Both the position numbers and the translations under genes were made by a program. The notes under the pieces are model-generated. The model saw nothing but the letters and a program-made list of their open reading frames with translations. It ran no database searches and was not told the DNA's origin. Of a DNA stretch of 11,270 nt, positions 1-6,128 are shown piece after piece. The DNA is from Clostridiales bacterium (GTDB taxonomy: Bacteria > Bacillota_A > Clostridia > Saccharofermentanales > Saccharofermentanaceae). Within the stretch, counting starts at the first letter, position 1. Every line of letters begins with the position of its first letter. Location of the stretch: assembly GCA_017649745.1 (NCBI GenBank), contig JAGCGE010000273.1, positions 1 to 11,270 on the forward strand, written 5' to 3'.

Positions 1-517
1 CGCAGGAGAACTAAAAGGATACACGAAGACTGCAGTAATAAGCTTTATCGATATCTATGAGAAGGTCAGGAGAAATTTCCCTGAAGCGCGCGAAGTGACC
101 TATGAAGATAAGCTTCTTCTTGGGCAGGAGATGATAAAGATCGCGAATAAAAACGGCATGATCCTAAGGCCATGTGCTGAAGGAAAGTTCCTTGGAAAAT
201 ATGGTGCGGACGCGAGCGGATGCATGACGATAAGCATGTACGAAAAAGCGATCGGCAGGAAACTTAATGCTCCGAATATCAAGCCTGCGAGGAGCGAGTG
301 CGCCTGCTACCTCGGAGCCGATATCGGAGCATATGATACGTGCCTTCACTTATGTAAATACTGCTACGCGAATAATGATAACCGTCAGGTTCTGATCAAC
401 AACAAAGATCACGATCCGAACTCACCGTTCCTGATCGGAGGTCCGCTTCCCGGAGATGTCATTCATGAAGTTGAACAAAGATCATGGATCGAGAAGCAGA
501 TCAGCATGTTCGACTGA
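1..517 (+). CDS. DUF1848 family protein, C-terminal part (gene starts upstream of the window)
   Basis: The reading frame is open from base 2, so the gene is cut by the window edge; 171 C-terminal residues are visible of a family that usually has about 300. The GTG at base 95 is internal, because readable family-like sequence precedes it without a stop. The call rests on the C-terminal signature: ECAC, then ADIGAYDTC, then CLHLCKYCYAN (bases 341-373), then DHDPNSPFLIG. CLHLCKYC is a CxxxCxxC motif, the spacing used by radical SAM enzymes to hold a 4Fe-4S cluster, and two further cysteines (CAC) lie just before it. Members of this family are uncharacterised; an Fe-S function is inferred from the cysteines only. 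The protein lacks a visible signal or membrane segment, so it is probably cytoplasmic. Its TGA stop touches the stop of the convergent gene at 518, and I see no terminator between them. Confidence 0.88.
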   Translation, partial: AGELKGYTKTAVISFIDIYEKVRRNFPEAREVTYEDKLLLGQEMIKIANKNGMILRPCAEGKFLGKYGADASGCMTISMYEKAIGRKLNAPNIKPARSECACYLGADIGAYDTCLHLCKYCYANNDNRQVLINNKDHDPNSPFLIGGPLPGDVIHEVEQRSWIEKQISMFD

Positions 518-967
518 TCACATCGTGTGAATATCGAATACCAGGACTTCGCCGTCAAAGTATGCTGAATTCACGTTAACGAACTTAAAGGTATCATGCT
601 CGAAAACAGATGAACGATACCACGGACCGTCACCTAATCCGGACACGTCGACTTCATCAAAATCGAATTCAGCTTCCACCTCATTCCATTCGTAATCTTC
701 CCAATACTGCGAAGCGAGATCCTCATCAAGATAGATGATGCCCTTGTAACCTGGCTCGTGAGGTCCGATGTCGAAATACCTATATGAGACAACATGCTCT
801 TCATATTCTATCTTGTCGAAAGAAGGAATATTCATGTAATGCTCAACGATCGCATCGTCTGTGGAATATGTGATATGCTCGATCGGCTCGTTCCTACATG
901 AAGCTGAAGTAACAGCCATCACGGCGATCATAAATACCGTACCTAAAGTCTTAATAGTTCTATGCAT
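518..967 (-). CDS. Small putative lipoprotein of unknown function
   Basis: This encodes 149 residues. The N-terminus (MHRTIKTLGTVFMIAVMAVTSASC) has two basic residues, a hydrophobic stretch from about 8 to 20 and a lipobox-like SAS-C ending at Cys24, so export and lipid anchoring at the outer face of the membrane are likely. The lipobox lacks the usual Leu at -3 and is therefore only fair. The mature part is acidic, rich in Asp, Glu, Tyr and Phe, with no cysteine and no family I recognise. The ATG is supported by GGGAAGGTG on the minus strand (974-982) seven bases... about 6-7 bases upstream, and by a promoter at 1000-1028. It lies downstream of the hydrolase gene on the same strand, about 100 bases away, but has its own promoter. 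Its stop abuts that of the convergent DUF1848 gene. Function unknown. Confidence 0.8.
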   Translation of the reverse strand: MHRTIKTLGTVFMIAVMAVTSASCRNEPIEHITYSTDDAIVEHYMNIPSFDKIEYEEHVVSYRYFDIGPHEPGYKGIIYLDEDLASQYWEDYEWNEVEAEFDFDEVDVSGLGDGPWYRSSVFEHDTFKFVNVNSAYFDGEVLVFDIHTM

Positions 968-999
968 CTAAGACACCTTCCCATTCGTTTGATGAGTTG

Positions 1000-1028
1000 A
1001 TGATATCACCCAATTTATCGAAAAGCAA
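1000..1028 (-). promoter_or_regulatory. Sigma-A type promoter of the small lipoprotein gene
   Basis: Read on the minus strand, a TTGCTT -35 (1023-1028) is followed after exactly 17 bases by TATCAT (1000-1005), five of six bases of the -10 consensus. Transcription would begin near 993, leaving a leader of roughly 25 bases that contains the ribosome binding site GGGAAGGTG. The -35 matches the consensus only in TTG. It is the best-spaced pair in this 99-base gap. Confidence 0.6.
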
Positions 1029-1066
1029 GTGTTTTTTATCGTTTTTCAATAAATTATAATTGTTTT

Positions 1067-2599
1067 TCAGATATCCTTAAGCATATTCTTGACCGTTTTC
1101 GCGAATTCCTCAGGACAGCCTGCGTGAACATAATGATCATAGCCTTCCATAAGAACATACTGACCGCCGATCTTCTCACAGTAATCGATCATGACAGGAC
1201 AAGGACAATTCCAGTCGTCAGAACCTGATATGAAAAACATCGGAACATCGAATTCTGTCTTAGTCTCAGAGAGATCCTCTTCAAGAAGAGGTTCCATGAG
1301 CTTGCCGCAATACTTCACGAATGAATCATAGCTTAAGATCTTGGTGAGCCACCTGAAGTCATCAGAACCAAGATATGGAGATACGATCGCATCAAGGACT
1401 GTGTGGCTGCTGTGCTCAGCCTTAAGATACTGGCCGGTAAAGCTACTCATCGTTGAGCCATCTTCAAGGTCACCTGTCGCTATTGCTTTCTCATAAGCCT
1501 TAGTCATCTCCGTTGTATCATCACCCTTAGCAGTCGCTCTTTTATAAGCTTCGTCATACTCAGCCTGAACAGCCTGAGACTGACTCACGAACTGACCGAT
1601 ACCAATGAATGCCGATACCTTATCAGAATGAGAATATACGTAACTGCAGCCGAGGAACGATCCGTAAGAGTGACCCATGATTATCACTTTCTCACACTTA
1701 AATCTGTCACGAAGATAGTCGACCATTCCGTCAACATCAGAGAGAGCCTGATCGAAATCTACTTTCTCGTTCGATGGATCATTATTAGCAAAGTAAGTCC
1801 TGCCGCAACCTCTCTGATCCCAGCATACGACAGTATACTCATCGATCAGATGATTCGTGAAAACATATGACATAGAACTGTCAGGACTACCGGGGCCTCC
1901 ATGAAGATAAAGGATAACCGGATTAGTCTTGTCCTCGCCTCTTATAAGAAGATACTGTTCCTGATCGTTGATATTCACATAACAAGACTCTTCTATTCCC
2001 TTATCATGATCGATCGGATGAGAAAGCCAGTTGATATTTCTTAATGCAACGATGCTTACGATCGGAAGGAGGATAAGGATAGAGAGTACAAGCACAACGA
2101 TCTTAAGAGCTTTCCTCTTCGTCTTCACTCCTGCTCTCTTCGCATGAGAACTTAAGATACCGATATGACCTATGCCGAAAATGATCGCAGAAAGGATCAT
2201 GAATATGTTAGCTGAATAGATACCCAGGAACAGAAACGCAACAACAGGAAGCGTAGCTCCCGCCACTGGAAAACCTGCGAAACTTGCGCACATATCCGCC
2301 ATTGTTTTCGAGCTCTTGAAATAACGGACCCAGAAAAGCTCATAGAGGATCATGAGGAGAGCAGCAAGTATGAGCCATCCAAGCCAGAGAGAATGAGGTC
2401 TAAAGTTCGTGCCCTTAAAGATCAGAGCCAGAACAACAAAAAGCACCTGCCCTGCCTTCTCGAAAATCTGAAGTATCCTGTTCTCGTGCTTTGAATATTC
2501 AGCGTGATCCTTAGGGCTGTTCTTGATCCAGATGATGTTAGGAACAAAGAGCATCAGAAGAAAGATCAGACCGACATAAGAAAAGCCAAGTTCTATCAT
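1067..2599 (-). CDS. Membrane-anchored alpha/beta hydrolase, prolyl-aminopeptidase (S33)-like
   Basis: This encodes 510 residues. The first ~190 contain about six hydrophobic membrane segments (roughly 4-25, 47-62, 70-90, two between 107 and 150, and 166-186), followed by an alpha/beta-hydrolase domain from about 205 to the end. Visible hydrolase motifs are HGGPG (233-237, oxyanion hole), WDQRGCGRT (260-268), the nucleophile elbow GHSYG with Ser311, a likely Asp462 in SGSDD, and His489 in GYDH, so the catalytic triad looks complete. HGGPG plus DQRG is the pattern of proline iminopeptidases and relatives, so an aminopeptidase or esterase acting at the membrane is likely; the substrate and the side of the membrane are not determined. 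I chose the ATG at 2599 (MIELGF), preceded by GGGGGTAGG. A longer frame with a TTG start at 2653 would begin upstream of the promoter -10. No clear terminator follows the gene. Confidence 0.85.
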   Translation of the reverse strand: MIELGFSYVGLIFLLMLFVPNIIWIKNSPKDHAEYSKHENRILQIFEKAGQVLFVVLALIFKGTNFRPHSLWLGWLILAALLMILYELFWVRYFKSSKTMADMCASFAGFPVAGATLPVVAFLFLGIYSANIFMILSAIIFGIGHIGILSSHAKRAGVKTKRKALKIVVLVLSILILLPIVSIVALRNINWLSHPIDHDKGIEESCYVNINDQEQYLLIRGEDKTNPVILYLHGGPGSPDSSMSYVFTNHLIDEYTVVCWDQRGCGRTYFANNDPSNEKVDFDQALSDVDGMVDYLRDRFKCEKVIIMGHSYGSFLGCSYVYSHSDKVSAFIGIGQFVSQSQAVQAEYDEAYKRATAKGDDTTEMTKAYEKAIATGDLEDGSTMSSFTGQYLKAEHSSHTVLDAIVSPYLGSDDFRWLTKILSYDSFVKYCGKLMEPLLEEDLSETKTEFDVPMFFISGSDDWNCPCPVMIDYCEKIGGQYVLMEGYDHYVHAGCPEEFAKTVKNMLKDI

Positions 2600-2626
2600 G
2601 TACCTACCCCCAAATACTAACTTTGA

Positions 2627-2656
2627 ACATTGTATCAATAAATCACAAAACAATGT
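2627..2656. repeat. Inverted repeat ACATTGT / ACAATGT between divergent genes
   Basis: Perfect 7-base arms at 2627-2633 and 2650-2656 are separated by 16 bases, about 23 bases centre to centre, or two helical turns. One arm overlaps the -10 of the minus-strand hydrolase gene; the other sits beside the AT-rich TATATT/TATAAA stretch (2656-2666) that is the likely -10 region of the plus-strand DUF3592 gene. The symmetric position would suit a dimeric regulator of both promoters. Chance is possible in DNA this AT-rich. Confidence 0.35.
2629..2637 (-). promoter_or_regulatory. Extended -10 promoter of the membrane hydrolase gene
   Basis: On the minus strand TGATACAAT provides a TACAAT -10 (2629-2634, five of six) with the TG of an extended -10 one base upstream (2636-2637). 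No good -35 stands at 17 bases, which is tolerated by extended -10 promoters. The predicted start of transcription (about 2622) lies upstream of the ATG at 2599 and supports that start codon. Confidence 0.45.
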
Positions 2657-2684
2657 ATATTATAAATATCATATGAAGAGATGC

Positions 2685-2690
2685 GGAGGG
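2685..2690 (+). promoter_or_regulatory. Ribosome binding site fixing the start of the DUF3592 gene
   Basis: GGAGGG lies six bases before the ATG at 2697. The in-frame upstream ATGs at 2598 and 2673 have no such site, so they are unlikely starts. Confidence 0.75.
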
Positions 2691-2696
2691 ATAGAT

Positions 2697-3341
2697 ATGG
2701 ACCCATTACAGACAATGGTTGCGATCACGGACATTTTATTTGGTCTGACAGTCATTGGTATCGGAATATTCCTTATCATAAAAACGCTCAATAAACTGCG
2801 CAAGAATTATCTCGGATTTCTTATGGTACCTGCAGGGGTCATTCTGTTGATCGTCGGACTTGTCTCCAAATTCGGTGATAACTACGCATCCAGAAAAGCA
2901 ACTGGCGGAAGTGTTCTTTGTTACGCTATGATATTCACGGTTGCAGGTCTGACATTGGTATTAAATTCAATCGCTATTGTGAATTATCGAAAGAAACATT
3001 GCACACGCGAAGTTTTCGCGACTGTTATAGATATTAAGAAGAATGTTTCAACAAGTCGTGATGATGGGGTTTACAGGGAATATGTATCCTACACACCGAC
3101 CTTAGAGATCGATCACTGCGGAGAGAAAAAGACACTGAACACCAAAAATTTCAATGCAAAAACTGATTTCCCTCGGATTGGCGGTACAATGCTGATCTAC
3201 GTCGATCCTGAAAGTGCGGAAGATTACTACATTGAAAGCCCGTCTGAAGGAATGAAACCCAGGATCATCTTCGGAGCAATAATGACAGGCGTTTCCACTC
3301 TGATCATACTCATTGGTCTACTCGCTTTATATTCGCATTGA
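2697..3341 (+). CDS. DUF3592 domain membrane protein
   Basis: This encodes 214 residues. Three hydrophobic segments occupy about 9-29, 37-57 and 72-97, then a soluble domain of about 75 residues, then a last membrane segment at 189-212. The soluble part (REVFATVIDIKKN, YTPTLEIDH, FPRIGGTMLIYVDPESAEDYY) has the beta-strand pattern of DUF3592, in which a variable ATV.D motif is followed by Y.P..E and IG....Y.dP. The family has no established function; members are membrane proteins of bacteria. The ATG at 2697 is chosen because GGAGGG (2685-2690) stands six bases before it; the frame is open to 2598 but those residues precede any ribosome binding site. A small ORF resembling its own C-terminus follows 19 bases downstream and probably shares its transcript. 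Confidence 0.82.
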   Translation: MDPLQTMVAITDILFGLTVIGIGIFLIIKTLNKLRKNYLGFLMVPAGVILLIVGLVSKFGDNYASRKATGGSVLCYAMIFTVAGLTLVLNSIAIVNYRKKHCTREVFATVIDIKKNVSTSRDDGVYREYVSYTPTLEIDHCGEKKTLNTKNFNAKTDFPRIGGTMLIYVDPESAEDYYIESPSEGMKPRIIFGAIMTGVSTLIILIGLLALYSH

Positions 3342-3360
3342 GGATACTGGAGAAAACTGA

Positions 3361-3501
3361 ATGAAACCAACACCGGAAACTGAAAACTACTACACAGATA
3401 GTCCTTCAGAAGGATTAGTCGGAGAGATGATCTGGGGAGCCGTATTAGCTATACCTTCCCTCGCGATCACGATCGCTGCATTGTTCTCTTTCATAAAGTA
3501 G
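3361..3501 (+). CDS. 46-residue membrane ORF, duplicate of the DUF3592 C-terminal tail
   Basis: The translation begins MKPTPETENYYTDSPSEG and continues GLVGEMIWGAV to a hydrophobic stretch ending FSFIK. It aligns without gaps to the end of the preceding protein: PETENYYTDSPSEG against ESAEDYYIESPSEG, then MIWGAVLAIPSLAI against IIFGAIMTGVSTLI. It thus keeps the end of the DUF3592 domain and the last membrane segment (about residues 23-44) but none of the first three segments or the domain core. GGAG at 3349-3352 is eight bases upstream of the ATG and an in-frame TGA stands directly before that ATG, so translation as a small single-pass protein is possible. It could equally be the remnant of a second DUF3592 copy lost by deletion. 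Homology is clear from the alignment; function is unknown. Confidence 0.6.
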   Translation: MKPTPETENYYTDSPSEGLVGEMIWGAVLAIPSLAITIAALFSFIK

Positions 3502-3502
3502 A

Positions 3503-3523
3503 TTACAAAACTGTTATTTGTAA
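3503..3523. repeat. Inverted repeat over the -35 of the solute-binding lipoprotein promoter
   Basis: TTACAAA (3503-3509) and TTTGTAA (3517-3523) form perfect 7-base arms around a 7-base centre. The right arm contains the -35 TTGTAA at 3518-3523. No T-run follows on the plus strand, so this does not look like an intrinsic terminator for the 46-residue ORF; a repressor operator is the better reading. Confidence 0.4.
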
Positions 3524-3546
3524 AAAAATCCTCACTGCCTTATTAT
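3518..3546 (+). promoter_or_regulatory. Sigma-A type promoter of the large lipoprotein gene
   Basis: TTGTAA (3518-3523, four of six) and TATTAT (3541-3546, five of six) are spaced by exactly 17 bases. Transcription would start near 3553 and give a leader of about 48 bases. The promoter separates this gene from the DUF3592 pair upstream. Confidence 0.55.
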
Positions 3547-3587
3547 GAAAACATAGAGGGTCAATGATCGATCCCAGGAAGACATGT

Positions 3588-3592
3588 GAGGA
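3588..3592 (+). promoter_or_regulatory. Ribosome binding site for the large lipoprotein
   Basis: GAGGA stands eight bases before the ATG at 3601. A GTG at 3586 in the same frame, with AGGA six bases before it, is the alternative; it would add five residues (MRNEY) and would not change the signal peptide reading. Confidence 0.5.
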
Positions 3593-3600
3593 ATGAATAT

Positions 3601-6033
3601 ATGAAGTGGATGAGGAAGATAGCCGCTGTGCTAGCGGTCAGTTTGTTGTTACCTATTTTCGCGTCATGCAATAAAAAAGCCAATCTTCAGGACAGCATCA
3701 TCGTCTCGAAAGATGATGTCTGGTATGATTCTACACGTTTTAATGTGATACCGCCTGAAGCAGGTTTTGATTACAAGATGGCTATGAAGAGCTACAGATT
3801 ATCAAACGACAGATTGTATATTACATATCAGAAGACAAATGCAGATATGTATTGGGATGTAACGACACTGCTGCAGATTTATGAATTGGACGGCAGCAGC
3901 AAGATCATCGAGATCGATTACCCTGAAAAAGGTGAAGATCTCATCTTAAGACCTGAAGTCCTCGTACCTAATGAAGACGGCAAGACCGGAACCATCATCG
4001 TTGAAAAGTCAAATGTCGGGATCATGGATTGGAAATATTACACATCTCAGATAGATCTCGAGACAGGTAAGGCTTCCGAACTGAAACAAGTTGATATCGA
4101 CGGAAACAACTATTCTATCCTCGAGGTAAGGCCTGCTGGAAAATACACCTGTTTCTACACGTCAAAGATCAATTCCAATGATCCGTATGTATACTTTTTC
4201 TATGAGGGCAACGAACTTCTTCAAAAGGTTGAAACAAAGGATATCATCGAAGGAGCCGAGTACAGTTTTATGCTTCTTGATGATTTCATACCTATACCCG
4301 ATTCAGATCAGATAATAGGCAAGTTTTATACAGGCGGCAGTCTTCTAAACTGCAGATTGGATCCTAAAGCAGGAACCATCTCTGATGTAAAGATAATGAC
4401 ACAAAAAGAGTATTTCGAGCAACTTAGATCAGATGACAGAAAAATCGACGAATCATCATTCTGTGCCACAGTTGAAGGTGACTTGATGAACGTCGGAACG
4501 CTAGGTGACATATCACTTTATGATCCTGATTCCGGCAATATAGAAACAGTTATTGACAGAAACGAATACTCACCGTTTTTCTCAGATTATTCTTTCACTG
4601 ATCTTACTACAGCAGAAGTATTATCACATAACGATAAAAGAACGATACTTATCTTTAAAACGGTCGATCCTATAACTTCAGAAGAAACTGTAAAAGTAAC
4701 GGTATTACAGAAGATGTCCGTTAATCCTCACGCAGGAAAAAAAGTCATGGAGATCGAGTCACCTGAATCTTGTTCCGCATATCTCTCTACTGCAATATAC
4801 ACTTTTAATGAAACAGATCCGGACTATCTGATCCGAGTCTGGAATAAACATAACCTGTTTAACAATGTACAAAATAATGTAAGCGATCAACTGCCTTATG
4901 TACAGTCATCCTATGCCTGTTATGCCGGTCTTCCGATAAAAGGCGTGAAGTTAGACGATATGATCGCAGAAGAACTCGCATCAGGAGATGAAGCTCCTGA
5001 TCTTATCCTTAATCTCAGGAACGAAAGAACAATGAGTGAAGAATTACTTCTCGATCTGTCAGAAAGTCTGGATCCCGATGTGAAGGCAAAGGTATACGGA
5101 AACATCGTAGATGCATGTAAATATAACGACAAACTCTACTTCATGCCGGTAAACGTCTTTGTGGATGGCATAGTCTGTCTTGAAGATGATCTTGATTCGA
5201 TAGATGCTGGTAAGACCGGATTCACATTCGAGACATATGACAGTTTCGTCAAGGGTCCCAACAACGGACAAGATCCGTATTACTACGAATGCTTGGATGA
5301 GATCAATGGCGGTGTTATCCGTTACGCTTTTATCGAATCATGCATCGATACTTATTCAGCAACTCAGGGTGACAAAGTGGATTTTGATACCGAGCAGTTC
5401 AGGACAGCATTAAAATACTATTTCGAAGAATACCCTGTTCAGGCCGTCAAGTTTGATGATCTCGAGTCCGAATACGAACCGATTCCTCAACCGAACGGTA
5501 ATTTCAGAAGGCTATCTTCTTACATTGATTATATCGATCTGTGCAAGAAAGGAAAAAAGAATTATGTCGTAATGGGAACTCCTTCTATAGAAGAACACGG
5601 TCCAAGATTCAGAGTCTCCGAATCAGTTTCTGTCTTTGCACATTCCGATGTCCAGGATGGTGCTAAAAGATTCCTGAATCATCTCATAGGAGGATCTTTC
5701 AAAAATGATCAGGATCTTTTCGAAGATATATGTATCAATAAAGAAGTCTTAGAATACGAACTCCCTATGCTAACGAAAAAGAACAATCGAAGATATTCTT
5801 ATCTGATAAACGACGGATGGCCTGCACAATATATCGATGTCAACATCGCGACTGAAACAACAGAAAACAATTTCCTTGACACGATGTCAAAAGTATCGAT
5901 ATACTCGCCGGAAGATCCGGACATAAGAACGATACTCGAAGAAGAACTCTTCACATACGGAAACAAAGATATTGACGAGATCATAGACATCATTAATGAC
6001 CGTGTATCAAAAGTCGTTGCCGAAAAAAGATAG
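3601..6033 (+). CDS. Large lipoprotein with C-terminal extracellular solute-binding-like domain
   Basis: This encodes 810 residues. The N-terminus MKWMRKIAAVLAVSLLLP with lipobox FAS-C (Cys23) indicates a lipoprotein on the outer face of the membrane. Residues about 30-375 are beta-rich with recurring strand-turn pieces such as LYITYQKTN, LLQIYELDG and ISLYDPDSG, suggesting a beta-propeller-like fold; I cannot prove that. Residues from about 385 onward follow the sugar-type (family 1) solute-binding pattern: STAIYTFNETDPDY, then LASGDEAPDLILN, then LLLDLSESLDPD, then YNDKLYFMPV, then VVMGTPSIEEHGP, then DGAKRFLNHLIGG, and a tail of the EE..tYgnkdidEII kind. Ordinary members have 400-550 residues, so the front half is an extra module. 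No permease or ATPase for uptake lies beside it, so it may work as a sensor or pair with a transporter elsewhere. Ligand unknown. Confidence 0.8.
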   Translation: MKWMRKIAAVLAVSLLLPIFASCNKKANLQDSIIVSKDDVWYDSTRFNVIPPEAGFDYKMAMKSYRLSNDRLYITYQKTNADMYWDVTTLLQIYELDGSSKIIEIDYPEKGEDLILRPEVLVPNEDGKTGTIIVEKSNVGIMDWKYYTSQIDLETGKASELKQVDIDGNNYSILEVRPAGKYTCFYTSKINSNDPYVYFFYEGNELLQKVETKDIIEGAEYSFMLLDDFIPIPDSDQIIGKFYTGGSLLNCRLDPKAGTISDVKIMTQKEYFEQLRSDDRKIDESSFCATVEGDLMNVGTLGDISLYDPDSGNIETVIDRNEYSPFFSDYSFTDLTTAEVLSHNDKRTILIFKTVDPITSEETVKVTVLQKMSVNPHAGKKVMEIESPESCSAYLSTAIYTFNETDPDYLIRVWNKHNLFNNVQNNVSDQLPYVQSSYACYAGLPIKGVKLDDMIAEELASGDEAPDLILNLRNERTMSEELLLDLSESLDPDVKAKVYGNIVDACKYNDKLYFMPVNVFVDGIVCLEDDLDSIDAGKTGFTFETYDSFVKGPNNGQDPYYYECLDEINGGVIRYAFIESCIDTYSATQGDKVDFDTEQFRTALKYYFEEYPVQAVKFDDLESEYEPIPQPNGNFRRLSSYIDYIDLCKKGKKNYVVMGTPSIEEHGPRFRVSESVSVFAHSDVQDGAKRFLNHLIGGSFKNDQDLFEDICINKEVLEYELPMLTKKNNRRYSYLINDGWPAQYIDVNIATETTENNFLDTMSKVSIYSPEDPDIRTILEEELFTYGNKDIDEIIDIINDRVSKVVAEKR

Positions 6034-6079
6034 TCGACTAGAACAGATAATAAAATAATTAACCACCCCTTTCCCAAAA

Positions 6080-6115
6080 GTAAACCTCGGCGAATATTTT
6101 TTCACCGAGGTTTAC
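6080..6115 (-). terminator. Intrinsic terminator of the ABC/DUF1854 operon (possibly bidirectional)
   Basis: Arms at 6080-6094 and 6101-6115 pair over 15 positions around a 6-base loop. In minus-strand RNA one pair is U-G wobble and the rest are Watson-Crick, and the stem is followed directly by UUUU; it begins 13 bases after the stop of the last operon gene. In plus-strand RNA the same position is a C-A mismatch and the T-run (6126-6130) comes only ten bases later, so termination of the lipoprotein gene is probably weaker. Confidence 0.85.
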
Positions 6116-6128
6116 GCTGAGAATCTTT

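Noticed and set aside
1053..1060. Perfect TATAAT on both strands in ATTATAAT
   Set aside because: Neither strand has a -35 at a usable distance, and no plus-strand gene follows; the lipoprotein gene has a better spaced promoter at 1000-1028.
1023..1069. Repeated TGAAAAAC and A-rich stretch after the hydrolase gene as a terminator
   Set aside because: No stable stem precedes a T-run on the minus strand; only short AT-rich complementarity is present.
2600..2653. Longer hydrolase frame starting with TTG at 2653
   Set aside because: It would begin upstream of the promoter -10 at 2629-2634, has no ribosome binding site, and the ATG at 2599 is well placed.
2598..2696. DUF3592 frame extended to ATG 2598
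   Set aside because: The added residues show no family similarity, cover the divergent promoter region, and GGAGGG clearly serves ATG 2697.
3586..3600. GTG start of the large lipoprotein at 3586
   Set aside because: Possible (AGGA upstream), but ATG 3601 with GAGGA at eight bases is the better pair; the difference is five residues.
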